Shown: one piece after another, positions 1 through 9,356 of the stretch
Numbering within the stretch: the first letter of the stretch is position 1
Layout: every line of letters begins with the position of its first letter
Source: Asparagopsis taxiformis
Lineage: Eukaryota > Rhodophyta > Florideophyceae > Bonnemaisoniales > Bonnemaisoniaceae
Direction: 5' to 3'
Assembly: GCA_030407315.1 (NCBI GenBank)
Contig: JALQPE010000850.1
Coordinates: forward strand, 1 to 35,386
DNA: 35,386 nucleotides
Made by a program: the position numbers and the translations under genes
Notes under the pieces: generated by a model
Database searches by the model: none
Told to the model about the DNA's origin: nothing
Seen by the model: only the letters and a program-made list of their open reading frames with translations

Positions 1-946
1 TTCATCACCGAACAAGGCGTTGGACGAAGGGTTTTACAATGTGACGGAGATACCCGACGATGGTGAGGCCGGTACGGATGCAGTGGCGACGGAGGGGGGC
101 GGAGAAGTTGAGCATTGTGACGTTATGGGGTATGCGACGATTGCGGAGCTCTTGAGGCTTGTGCTGCTCTTGTCGGAGTACACTTGGAGGAGGCCGGCAA
201 GGAGGAAGCGTGGGATCATTTTCCTCTGCCCATACGACCTGTGGATCTTCCGAGGCTGCACGCGCTGTCTAGTAACCTGGTGCAGCGTTTTCGCGAATTC
301 TGTGTGTAGGGGATGAGAAAATAGTGGGGTGCCGTCTGGGGGGGTCTGTGGGGAGGGTGGGGAGGGGTGGAAGAGAGTATTTTGGTCGTTAGCCAGTGCT
401 AACTGCCTGCGGAGCATGTCGACTGGGTCGCGGAGGTACAGCTGTGCCGAGTAACTTACCAGTTTTGTCTGGAATGATGTGGCTCTTGTAACCTTCGGTG
501 CGGAATGTGTTTCGACCATGGAAGCGTAACGTGGCGACATTCTTCTACGGTGCGAACGCGCTGTTGAACTTTTCTAGGGAGAATGCGGGGTCTTGTAGGA
601 TGGTGATGACTTCGCTCACGCGGCCAGCGCCGGCCTTGTACTCGAGGGTTGAGACTGGCGGCGAGGGATTGCACGAGGAGGTCTGCGCGGGAGGGGGTTG
701 AGGTTGGTGGCAGTGGAGCGTCACAGGGTGAGTCGCTGGAGGAAGCACGACCAGATTCTGGCTGGGAGCTGGGTTGCGGGGAATCATGGTCGCCGTTTCG
801 AGCAGGCTCATGGGTGACGGCAGGGACACGAGCGTTGTTGAATGTTGGGGAGAGGGGTTGAAACGGTAGCGACACGTTCGCTCATGCAGCGCGAGCGCAT
901 AAGCATCTACGCAGTAGTAGAAGCACCCTTCATACTTGCATTCCAT
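1..946 (-). pseudogene. Plavaka-like transposase, N-terminal part (left copy)
   Basis: The reading frame starts at an ATG at 946 (minus) and begins MECKYEGCFYYC, the same zinc-finger-like start as in the right copy (C-x4-C followed by H and C in HERTC). The frame is broken: the finger region, the Ser/Pro-rich linker and the segment matching the YLRDPVDMLRRQL motif fall into different frames between about 875 and 450. The segment matching YSDKSSTSLKSSAIVAYP lies near 200-120 and the window ends inside the gene. At 256-258 this copy has CAG where the right copy has a TAG stop. It would have encoded the N-terminal DNA-binding part and the start of the catalytic domain of a transposase acting in the nucleus. 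Frameshifts make it a non-functional copy. Confidence 0.65.
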
Positions 947-1392
947 GTCGAGTTTTGACGCAAAAGGAGGATTGCGAGCTGAACAGGGGAGACTGTGCCG
1001 TCCAGATGCGACCAATTTTTTTTGTGTGGTTTCGAGACTTGGAATGTAACGTGTTCGTTCGTAGTTTTGTGGGTAGTAGTTTTGTGCTCACTCCAGCCGA
1101 CATCCCAACGGTGGAATTTAACCGAGAGTTCAATCATTTCCAACTGTTACATCACATTGCCTGCTGGCAACGTGTGCATGGAAGGACGAACGACTGCCCT
1201 GGGAGATGAATTTTCAATTAATTCATTTGTAATAATAAACTTTTTTTTCCAAACTTCGTGAATCTGAATGTGCTTTACAGCGGATATGCCACGGATCATG
1301 TAAGGAAAGCAAATGGATTCTCATATATATGATTTATATGTTTATATTCGTTGTTCTCGATCCGGATCTCATTGTTCGGGGAATCAGAGACC
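947..1392. promoter_or_regulatory. Bidirectional promoter region of the transposon (left copy)
   Basis: This gap separates the transposase ATG (946, minus) from the ATG of the divergent small gene (1393, plus). It has a close counterpart at 30125-30572 in the right copy. It holds AT-rich stretches around 1210-1260 and 1320-1350. Its role as a shared promoter is inferred from the divergent layout; no TATA box can be assigned with certainty. Confidence 0.4.
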
Positions 1393-2649
1393 ATGGCTTG
1401 GGCCATACTCAATCTCACTGCCGGCGATGATTTCGAGTATGCACAGCAAGACTTAAGCGGACGCAGAAAGCTGTCCGGTCGACGCCGCAGGCTCCACTCC
1501 GCCCTCATCACCGACTGATATTCTTTGACCGACTTTGCTTTGTACGTGCGCGAATCTTGATCAAGATTCGCGCACGTACCTTCGTTCCATCCTCTACCCT
1601 CGAGGTATGCGTTGAGGGAAGCGTGGGTTTTGAGTCTGACTATTTCCGTTGATGCGATATTTTTCATGGGAAGCCTGTTGACTGATGGTGTGTATTGAGC
1701 GGAGGATGGAAGAGAGGTACGTGAAGTTTTGAAAGTATGCTGTGAGGGAAGGTTGGTTTTGAGTCTGACTGTTGTGGTTGATTCCGATGTTGTATAGATG
1801 ATGCAGGAATGTTGATGACGGAAGGTAAGTTTCATTGAGTGCCAAGATGTGCTTTGCGAAGATATGGACTGCTGACTATGATTATTATTCATTGCAAGGT
1901 TTTTGGATCATGGTTTGTATTGTGTGTAGGATGGATGAGAGGTACATTTGCGAGTTCTCAGGGTATGTAGCGAGGGAAACGTTGGTTTTCGATCTGACTG
2001 TTGCGATTGATTCCGATGTTGCGTAGGTGATGGAGGAATAGTGATGACGGAAGGTAAGTCACATTGGGCGCCCAGACCGGTTGTGCGAAGATGCGGAATG
2101 CTGACTACTTTTCTGGCTACACGATTACGTGATTTATGGTTTTTATTGTGTGCAGGATGGAACAGGTAAGGTAAGTGTGCGAGCTTTAAAGTAAGCAGCG
2201 AGGAAGGTTGGTTTTGAGTCTGACTATTTCCGTTGATGCGATATTTTCATTGGAAGCCTATTGAGTCATGGTGTGTATTGTGTGGAGCGAAGGTAAGTGT
2301 GCGAGTTTTGAAAGTAAGCAGCGAGGGAAGGTTGGTTTTTGGTCTGACTGTTGTGGTTGATTCCGATGTTGTGTAGATGGTGCAGGAATGTTGATGACAG
2401 AAGGTAAGTTTCACTGAGCACCAACTTGTTTTGCGAAGATATGGACTGCTGACTTTGATTATTCATTGCAAGGTTTTTGGATCATGGTTTGTATTTTGTG
2501 TAGGATGGATGATTCACTCATCCTCTCGGAGAGGTAAGTAAGGGAGTTTCTAGGATATCTGTCGTGGTAAGCGTTGCTTTTGAATCTGACTGTTGGGGTT
2601 GATGTTTGTATGTGATGCAGGAGTGGTGAAGCAGGAACGGCAGGACTGA
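1393..2649 (+). CDS. Candidate multi-exon small gene of the transposon, micro-exon array (left copy)
   Basis: Product unknown. An ATG at 1393 opens the peptide MAWAILNLTAGDDFEYAQQD. Downstream lies a series of very short segments flanked by good splice signals on this strand: 27 nt at 1798-1824, 12 nt at 1930-1941, 27 nt at 2027-2053, about 15 nt at 2156-2170, 27 nt at 2377-2403, 30 nt at 2504-2533 and a last exon from 2621. Each has AG before it and GTAAGT or GTAC after it. The intervening introns alternate between about 81-87 and 100-105 nt and carry branch-point-like CTGAC. One reading frame through the 27-, 12- and 30-nt exons is open, giving repeats like DAGMLMTEGWMRG and a stop at 2647-2649. 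The first exon junctions are not resolved, the 15-nt exon would bring a TAA, and one micro-exon has been inverted at 1542-1596. Coding status is inference; a spliced non-coding RNA is possible. Confidence 0.4.
1542..1579. repeat. Perfect 38-bp palindrome
   Basis: Two 19-nt arms (1542-1560 and 1561-1579) meet with no spacer; the left arm begins GTACGTGCGCGAATC and the right arm is its exact reverse complement. The right transposon copy has only one arm (about 29933-29951). The palindrome therefore arose by inverted duplication in this copy, which also turned the adjacent micro-exon around (about 1580-1596). Confidence 0.9.
1717..2533 (+). repeat. ~225-bp tandem units, each holding two introns and two micro-exons
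   Basis: The unit is a short intron (about 82 nt), a 27-nt exon-like block, a longer intron (about 102 nt) and a 12- to 30-nt exon-like block. Copies lie at 1717-1941, 1942-2170 and 2293-2533, with a partial, rearranged unit at 2171-2292. The right transposon copy has a single unit (29598-29820 region), so the left copy was amplified. Repeat boundaries are by eye. Confidence 0.75.
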
Positions 2650-2972
2650 AGGAGAGTGAAGAAGGGATATAGGAAGATGGGGAATGAAGCTGTGAGGTGT
2701 TTCTGGTATGTGTATATTTTCGGGCATACGATAGAAGTGAGAGTGGGTTTCAAGTGGTGTAAGATTTTGCTGACCATGTTCGTGTTTGATGTCTTGATGA
2801 TTTAATGGGCTGGGGTGGTGTCGAGGAAGCGGGGATGGAATTGGGAAGGAGCGGATTTTTTGTAATCTAGGTCGTGAGGGTTCTTGAAGTGTGTGCGGAT
2901 GGTGGTGCATGGCGTTCGGATGGTAGGGAGAACGCGATAGTGAGGGAGATGGGTGATCGACGATATGCTGAC

Positions 2973-3112
2973 AGGTATTTCATATTCTGGCTGGATACAT
3001 ATTCCGTATTCTGACTGGATACATATTTCGTATTCTGCCTGGATACGTATTTCCTATTCTAACCGGGTATTTATTTCCTATTCTGACCAGATATGTATTC
3101 CCTATTCTAGAG
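2973..3112. repeat. 24-bp minisatellite in the transposon (left copy)
   Basis: About six imperfect copies of a 24-bp unit of the type TATTCTGGCTGGATACATAT occur. A matching array lies at 29036-29173 in the right copy. On the minus strand the array reads as an 8-residue repeat (IRNTYPAR type) without stops. Confidence 0.8.
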
Positions 3113-3199
3113 AGACGTATTGTATACGAGCAGTTTCCTAAATGAGAGAATAAAATACGGTCCGATAAGGGCCCTGAATTTACCATCCGCTGTAATTTC

Positions 3200-3490
3200 T
3201 TCCCTCCCGGTTTTCGCTGATATATTGTATACTGGATGTCGGGTCCTAGTATTCCGCCATATGTACTAGAGAAAGTGGATGTCGGGTCCTAGTATTCCGC
3301 CAAACGTACTAGAGAAAGTGGATGTCGGGCCCTAGTATTCCGCCATATGTACTAGAGAAAGTGGACGTCCGCATCTAAAAAATTTTTATTTTTTTTTGGA
3401 CGCGGACGTTCATTTGTTCTAGTAAATCTCGGGCTGACTAGGACCCGTACTAGAGAGACTGGACGTCCGCGTCCACTTCCGAAAACACAG
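3200..3490 (-). repeat. Terminal and subterminal repeat region of the left transposon copy
   Basis: Three tandem 43-bp units lie at 3234-3276, 3277-3319 and 3320-3362, each containing TACTAGAGAAAGTGGATGTC. They are followed by further copies of the palindromic motif GGACGTCC or its variants and CTAGTA motifs. The outer end reads (minus strand) CTGTGTTTTCGGAAGTGGAC at 3490, matching 28697 and, with two changes, 24374. Subterminal arrays of this kind are transposase-binding sites in CACTA elements; that role is inferred here. Confidence 0.75.
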
Positions 3491-3872
3491 ACGCGTCTTT
3501 CCATCGATAGATCTTGTGCTGCTGCACGGTTTCGCGCCTGCTCCCTGCTTGCATTGCTCCGCTGTGCGCTGCAAATCGTTGTTGTCGTCATCGTCTTCGT
3601 CTTCGCCAAAGGTTCCGATGGTGCTTTGTGTCGATTCCAGGGGCGCGCCGTGTTTGATCTCCCGGGCTTCCCGGAGGTGTTTTCGTCTTCGGTATCTTAT
3701 TGGCTGGCAGGAGTGCTGTGACCGTTGTGGCCTTGTCTCCTTTGCCTATAACGATGCTTACAGGACCGTCGGCGTTGCGCATTGGACGTTTCCCGGATAC
3801 CTGTGGGGCGGTCCCGGGTCGGGAGGGACCGCCGGCGGTTTCATAGTGTTAGTTTTTTCGATATTTTTCAGC
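3491..3872 (-). mobile_element. LINE fragment B, 5' end of a second tandem copy
   Basis: This segment repeats the 5' end of the LINE at 9384-9000: same start (GCTGAAAAATATCGAAAAAA on the minus strand), same short leader, and an ORF1 fragment with the shared stretch DGPVSIVIGKGDKATTVTAL. Identity falls off towards 3500 but is still visible. It is cut by the left DNA transposon at 3490/3491. Together with the downstream copy it forms a head-to-tail tandem. Confidence 0.8.
3588..3848 (-). pseudogene. LINE ORF1 N-terminal fragment (copy B)
   Basis: The frame contains DGPVSIVIGKGDKATTVTAL and ALLPANKIPKTKTPPG, identical to residues about 26-59 of the 374-aa ORF1 of the neighbouring copy. It keeps only the Pro/Gly-rich N-terminus before the element is cut, and no zinc finger remains. 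The initiator region (near 3843) is frameshifted relative to the rest. It is a dead remnant. Confidence 0.7.
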
Positions 3873-3984
3873 GGAGGAAATATGAAAATTTTATTAGAGT
3901 TCCAATGTCCCGACAGCGGGCTATGCGGCTACTCTTCTGTTCCCGTGAATGGCTACGCTACTCTTTGGTCTCTGTTCTCGTTGG

Positions 3985-6968
3985 TTACGTCATGTTGTCT
4001 TGCTCTCTATCTATTCTTGTAATCGTTTTGATGGCGTCTGCAGCCCTTGTCAGTTCGAGGTCTGTGAGTTTTTTCTTAGGCATCTCCTTCTTGAGCGTAT
4101 TCATGGCTTCCTTGTAGTCTTGACTCCTTCTCCTCTCTCTATGCTCTGGCGTGTTCATCCTTCTATTTTGGAGCGGGAATAAGTTGAGGTACCAGCGTAC
4201 TCCGTTTTTGCTCACTAAGTGGTTCGCGCTTTCGTTATTGGCAATACTACTCGTGGTCCATCCATCGGGATTTTTCTTGCCGCTGTTGCACAAAGTGCAC
4301 TTTGGAATCTCCACAATTCGTCCTTACCGGCTCCTTTTGGGATGTGGTGTGTGTCTTGATGAATTTTCGCCGCCTGGGCGTCTCGTTCGGCCATAATTTT
4401 CCTCAGTGGGCTATTACTTGCTCTCTCAATTCTCTGAGCTATTCTTCGTTCCATTTTGTGCCATAGATTGGCTGCGCGCATCGTGTACGGTAGTATCCCA
4501 CAGGATTTTCGCGCTCTCGCCGCTGACGCGGGGGTACCCTGTTGATTGCCATGGAGATAATTCTCATCTGTACTTTCTCAAACGCCTGTTTAACACCCTC
4601 ATCTGGTGGTGTGATGTGGATTGCATACTCTATGATGGGGGTGACCAGCGCTGCGCATATTCGTAGCACTCGGTTTGTTCCCAGCTTGTTGACTGATACC
4701 CCCAATCCTTGTAAAACTTCCGTGCACCTTATTGCTTTGGCACATCTCTCAATTGTGCCTCGGCCTGTTATTCCTGCTGCAGTTATCGTGACTCCCAGAT
4801 ATGTCGTTTCCTGGACATTTTTGATCTTTTCCCCTGCTATGTGGAACTCTTGTTGTTCATTTTCGTTTGCAAGGGCCTCGCACTTGTGTGCACTCCACTG
4901 CATACCCTGGTATTCGGCCCATCTTGTCGATTTTTCCAGAGCGGTTCTCATTGACTGGGCGTCTTTTGTGAGAATGATTACATCGTCGGCAAACACCACT
5001 ATCCCAGTGGTCGCGTTAAAGTAGTTGTCGGTTGTGCCCAAGATGTAGTCTATGTAAGTGTCCATGTACATATTAAAAAGTGTCGTGCTCGGCGGATCTC
5101 CTTGCGGTACTCCTTTCGATATTATTTTGTCTTCTGGTCGGCATTCGTGGTCGTCCCTGCTTTTGATCTGCATCGGTTGCAGTAAATATGCGGTTTGTTT
5201 TGCCAGTTCTTGTGGGATGCGCTCCTCTACTATCCGCATTAGGTTATCCCTTGGGACATTGTCATAAGCCTTCTTCAGGTCCAGGATGGCAGTGTATTTC
5301 ATCCCCATTGCTCGCAGTTGTGATGTCCGCATGATGGCGGTTTCCGTGCTCATCTCTGCTCTGAATCCCACTTGGGCGGCCGAAACTCGTACTCTTCGCG
5401 TAATTGCGTGTCTATGGCTTTGTCAACGATTTTCCTGAGCTGAGAGATTATCGATATTGGCCTGCAATTTGCAGGGTCTCCCATGTCCCTTTCTTGTGTA
5501 TTGGCACGACTATTGCCGTGCGCCACTGCCTGGGCATGTGCCGAAGTTCTCCACACTTGCGCCATACTTCTGTGATTATCTTGCTCATAAGGTCTGGTGC
5601 TGTTTTAAGGGCTTCTACGAAAACCCGTCAGCTCCTTCGCTTTTTCCGTTCGGTGTGTCACCGATTGCTTTCTTTATTCTCTGCTGCATCTGTTCGAGAG
5701 TCTTGAACTTCTGCAAATCGGGTATGTGTCCGACACCTTCCTCCGTTGCTATGTGTTTTTAAGAATTTGTCCATATCCAGAGCTCCCCTTGTTGTTTCGA
5801 TTGCGTTTGCTTCCTTCTGGCGCTGTCTAGCCTGTTTGGCGAAAGGGAGATTGCTTCCCGGGTCGGTAGGGCGGCTACTTGCTCCATCTCACTGGTTCTT
5901 CTTCGCATGCGTGTTTGCGCACTTCTCTCTTGATTTCTTTGTCGACGGATCGGTATTGCTCCCATTTTTCAGTGTCTCCTGTACGCTGTGCATGTTTATA
6001 CAGCTTTGATCTCAGTCTCGCCTTTCGTCTAAGGCTATTGGACCATCCTGGTTTGGCGGTCTTCTAGTCCATCTCCTCCTTCCATTCCACGGTTGTAAGA
6101 TTGTTTCAACCATTTTGTCAAGACACTCTTCCAACTCTTTCGCGCTTGCACACTCTTTCACATTTCTTGTCAACCTCGGCATTTCGGTTTCATACCATTG
6201 TCTCGCTTTGTCCAGAGTGTTTGGGTCCATTCTTCTTGCGTGGGATATTCTTCTTGGTCTGGCGTTCACTTCTATAGTTCCGCTCGTGTTGCGCAGTTCG
6301 GTCTTGATCGGTTCGTGGTCGCTCGTGCCGCCCATTCACCATGGCACACGATCGGTAGGGAGGTTTCCACGTTTCGTGCTACTACCAAGTCGATGATGCT
6401 CGGTGAGGCTCTTCTGGTTGGGGGCGGGAAGTGTGTTGGGGTGCTCAGAGCCCGTATTTTCCATCCCTTCTTCGTGGCCCATTTTCTCAGCGCCGAGCCC
6501 CTTCCATTACTTCTGATATCCCATGCTGTGTTTCTCGCATTCAGGTCACCGATGACTATTGTCCGCCCTGTCGTTCTCTGCGCAACGATGTCCATTATTT
6601 TGTGGACATTTTTCTGCTATCTCTGATGGAGATATGTATAGTCCGCATATGTTTGTTGTTCCAACATTGACAATGACCATTTGGAATGTTTCTCCTGCTA
6701 CGCATACTATCATTTTGTACCGGATATGCGGTGCTATTGCCACGGCAACTCCACCCCTTCTTCTGTTGATTTGGTTTGGCATTTGGGCTGGTGCACACTC
6801 GCTGATCCACTGTGGGATCTTGTCGCTCGGGTGTTATAGTGTTTCCGTGAGTACTGCTACGTCAACTTGTTCTTCCGTTATCCATTCACGTATCGGACCT
6901 TCTTTTTTCATTATTCCACGTACGTTGTACGTTCCTAATGTTACGTTGTTTTTGGTTATTGCTGGCAT
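3985..6968 (-). pseudogene. LINE ORF2: AP endonuclease and reverse transcriptase (frameshifted)
   Basis: ORF2 starts at an ATG at 6968, overlapping the ORF1 stop by 13 nt. Endonuclease motifs follow: GTYNVRGI, the acidic VLTETL, GGVAVAI (near 6760), GDLNARNTAWD (near 6540), IDLVVARN, and SDHEPIKTEL (near 6320). Reverse transcriptase motifs are NCRPISIISQL (near 5470), VGFRAEMSTETAI (5371), ILDLKKAYDNV, GVPQGDPPSTTLFN and VVFADDVIIL with the catalytic Asp pair (about 4985). A Cys/His motif, CTLCNSGKKNPDGW followed by His, lies near 4300 close to the end. This protein would nick target DNA and copy the element RNA in place. A UAA after VLTETL and at least four frame changes break it. The endonuclease places it among APE-type LINEs; the clade is not determined. 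Confidence 0.85.
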
Positions 6969-8293
6969 TGCAGGGGTTGGTTCGGCGTTCCAGTCTCCCC
7001 TCTATCTTGTGTCTCTATTGAGATATCCATTGGCGTCATTTGTTCCTCTTGTCCTTTTCTCGTTTGCGCTTGTTCAAGCGGTGTCATCGCTGTGCCATTT
7101 CTATTCACGATTTCATCCGTGTTCATTCCGGCCTTTGGGAACTTCTGTCCTTGTGTAGCCATCGTGGGGGAGCATGTGGTATCCACCGTGTCAATTGCCA
7201 CTACCACATTTCTTGTCCTGTCATGCTCCCTGTCTGCTGTATTATTTTCAACGTTCTCATTGGCTTCTCCGGCCTCAGTGATACTGGCCGGTGTGCTGTT
7301 TTGGAGCTCTTTCATAGTTTCTTCGGTCTTGTGGAGTGTGGTGCTGTACCAGCTCCTAGCCCATTCATTTGTGGTAGTGGCTATGCAGTGTTGCATCCGC
7401 CGCTTCAGCTGCATGAGATTTGCTCTCTTTCTATCTGTCTCACTGCTCTGCTCATTGTTTTTCTTAAGAGCGATCCCCACTACGTCAAACCCTTCCCAGG
7501 TGTGGATATTGAGGAGCCTGAGGGTGTCCAGGAGCTCTTCTTTCTTACCAGCTGTGGTGAGTATCTCCAGCACTGATCCTCCAATGAATGACAGCCCTAA
7601 GAGGGCTGCGCTGGGCACTGTGCGCTGAAGAAGTCTTCTGACTTGTCCTAGAGGGGCCCTTCTGATGTTCTTCACGTATACAGCCTCGATTTTCGGTGTC
7701 TTCCTGATGAGCATATTTGAGTCCCGGAGTGCTTTTATTGTTTCCTGGATCATTTCCCTCTTTTGCTGTGGTAGCTCTGCGATCGCGCGTTTTCTCGCGA
7801 CTTCCGCCCACGTTCTAGCTCCTTGATTTTCTTTCCTTGGATCTTCCATTCCCCGTTCAGCGTCTCGGCTGGCTCTCGTGGTGCCTGTTTGTTCAATTCG
7901 CTGTGTCACATTCTGTGTGATCTCTTCAGTTCTTGGTTCTTGTCCTGCTTGTTGCATTTGCTCCAACTTTTTCTTGAGCCATCTGTTCTGGTCTACCAAC
8001 TCGTTGATTTTGGCTTGGTGTTGTGCTTCCATTTTGTCTAATTTTTCCGTTAGCTGTTCTATCCTTTTCGCCATCTTGTAGAATTCTTCTGTCGGTAATG
8101 TGACCGCTTCTTGCCCTTGCGGAGGCGCGGTACTCGCTCCTTCTGCTGCTCGAGTGTTGTTGACTGTTCTTTGTGATGTTCCAGCTGGTTCACTTGTGGG
8201 TGGCAGGGTTTTCTTCGGCGTTGGTGTTCTGCTAGCTCTCCTTCGTGCTTCGTGCTTTATCGTATACACCTGTGCTCCGCCTGCGCGGTTTGT
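6956..8293 (-). CDS. LINE ORF1, second frame: coiled coil and RNA-binding-like domain
   Basis: This 437-residue frame (counted from a GTG at 8269; open from 8293, no nearby ATG) has a heptad-rich coiled coil at about residues 62-107 (MAKRIEQLTEKLDKMEAQHQ). A TWAEVARK motif follows, as is common in LINE ORF1 proteins, then an RRM-like stretch (VYVKNIRRAPLGQVRRLL, then GLSFIGGSVLEILT). It would coat the element RNA. It overlaps the upstream zinc-finger frame by about 60 nt in the +1 direction. Without an ATG it is probably the C-terminal half of one ORF1 protein, joined by ribosomal frameshifting or separated by an indel in this copy. It ends in a UAA at 6956-6958 inside the start of ORF2. Confidence 0.7.
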   Translation of the reverse strand, partial: TNRAGGAQVYTIKHEARRRASRTPTPKKTLPPTSEPAGTSQRTVNNTRAAEGASTAPPQGQEAVTLPTEEFYKMAKRIEQLTEKLDKMEAQHQAKINELVDQNRWLKKKLEQMQQAGQEPRTEEITQNVTQRIEQTGTTRASRDAERGMEDPRKENQGARTWAEVARKRAIAELPQQKREMIQETIKALRDSNMLIRKTPKIEAVYVKNIRRAPLGQVRRLLQRTVPSAALLGLSFIGGSVLEILTTAGKKEELLDTLRLLNIHTWEGFDVVGIALKKNNEQSSETDRKRANLMQLKRRMQHCIATTTNEWARSWYSTTLHKTEETMKELQNSTPASITEAGEANENVENNTADREHDRTRNVVVAIDTVDTTCSPTMATQGQKFPKAGMNTDEIVNRNGTAMTPLEQAQTRKGQEEQMTPMDISIETQDRGETGTPNQPLQCQQ

Positions 8294-9356
8294 TCAGCGG
8301 CGTGACTCGTACTGGCGTCACTTTGTCTTCAACATGCTGTGTTCGTCCCTTGTTCGTTGTATCTTGTGCCATTGGTTCAGGAATGCTTCTGGCAATCGTT
8401 CTCCAGTCTCCTCCCAGACTGGCTCTCACAGTTGTGTTCACCGCCGTTCCAATGACAACTTTCCTGCAGTTGTCGCAGCGCATAGCGACCCCGTGAACTG
8501 TGAGGTGAAGGAGCTGCAACCCTCCTGCCTGCTTACATGTCATGCACTGGATTCTACTTCCGTATTTCGTGAGGAGCTTGGCCATTTGCTTGGGACCGTC
8601 AAGTCCTTCAAGCCTCTCACGACTTTCTTCGATCCATTTCTCGGCTTTCATCAGCGCTATCACTACAGTCGGGCTGTGCGTGTTCCTCTTCATTAGGTTC
8701 ACTACTGCTACTCCCTTGTATGCCTTGCTACATGCTCTGCACCGCAGGCACGGCCCCCGGATTGGCTCATCCTTGTTGAGCCCGTAAGGTCGTACTTGTC
8801 CCTGTTCTCTACAGTGTTCGCAAACGATGCTCGCGAGTGTATCGTTGTCTAGGCTCCAGGTGTGTATCGGTTGCACTGGCGTCTTCTCGGCTGCTTGTGG
8901 GTTCTTCTCAATCTCATCGGCTTCTTGCGCGTTTGCTTCGCGGTGTTCTGGGTGCGTTACCAGTCGATTATTTCCATCTGTGATGCCAGTTGGTGGTTCT
9001 CGGGCTGCCACACCAGCCGCTCCTGTACTTTCACATCTTTCCGCGCTTGCCGATCGCTCGTTCTGCTTCTGCGTGCGCTGCAGATCGCGATTTACGCCGT
9101 CTTCCTCGTCGTCACCAAAGGTGCCGATCGTGCTTTGTGTCGATTCCCAGGGGCGCGCCGTGTTTGATCTCCCGGGCTTCCCGGGAGGTGTTTTCGTCTT
9201 CGGTATTTTATTGGCTGGTAGAAGTGCCGTGACTGTTGTGGCCTTGTCTCCTTTGCCTATAACGATGCTTACAGGACCGTCGGCGTCTCGCATTGGACGT
9301 TTCCCGGATGCCTGTGGGGCGGTCCCCGGGTCGGGAGGGACCGCCGGCGGTTTCAT
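8232..9356 (-). CDS. LINE ORF1, first frame: zinc-finger protein
   Basis: This 374-aa protein begins 28 nt inside the 5' end of the element (ATG at 9356). The first 170 residues are low complexity, rich in Pro, Thr, Lys and Glu. Two Cys clusters follow: C179, C182, C203, C206 and C209 (SIVCEHC, GPCLRCRACS), then C271, C274, C294 and C297 (CMTCKQ, MRCDNCRK). Paired CxxC knuckles of this type fit nucleic acid binding, although they are not the classic CCHC knuckle. Residues 23-60 are also present in fragment B. The frame stops at 8232 just as the coiled-coil frame opens, so the two probably make up one ORF1. Function is inferred from position in the element. Confidence 0.75.
   Translation of the reverse strand: MKPPAVPPDPGTAPQASGKRPMRDADGPVSIVIGKGDKATTVTALLPANKIPKTKTPPGKPGRSNTARPWESTQSTIGTFGDDEEDGVNRDLQRTQKQNERSASAERCESTGAAGVAAREPPTGITDGNNRLVTHPEHREANAQEADEIEKNPQAAEKTPVQPIHTWSLDNDTLASIVCEHCREQGQVRPYGLNKDEPIRGPCLRCRACSKAYKGVAVVNLMKRNTHSPTVVIALMKAEKWIEESRERLEGLDGPKQMAKLLTKYGSRIQCMTCKQAGGLQLLHLTVHGVAMRCDNCRKVVIGTAVNTTVRASLGGDWRTIARSIPEPMAQDTTNKGRTQHVEDKVTPVRVTPLNKPRRRSTGVYDKARSTKES

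Larger units (their letters stand above)
1..3490 (-). mobile_element. Tnp2/Plavaka-like DNA transposon, left copy (5' part)
   Basis: This whole stretch is the reverse complement of 28697 to about 31540, with high identity and some length differences. It therefore marks one copy of a large DNA transposon whose terminus lies at 3490 and whose body runs off the left edge. Reading on the minus strand from the terminus, it holds a terminal block with the sequence CTGTGTTTTCGGAAGTGG, 43-bp repeats, 24-bp repeats, a divergent micro-exon gene, a bidirectional promoter region and the transposase start at 946. It is inserted in the 5' part of a LINE fragment (3491-3872). It is about 650 bp longer than the matching part of the right copy, because the 1717-2533 repeat units are amplified. 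Class assignment comes from the transposase in the right copy. Confidence 0.75.

Noticed and set aside
2171..2292. A fourth complete micro-exon unit
   Set aside because: This unit has lost its acceptor and 27-nt exon and would leave a 5-nt exon, so it is counted as a broken partial unit.
4542..5024. Long plus-strand frames across the LINE (for example 4542-5024, 6559-7158, 8827-9420)
   Set aside because: They are the opposite strand of clear reverse transcriptase, endonuclease and ORF1 coding sequence on the minus strand.
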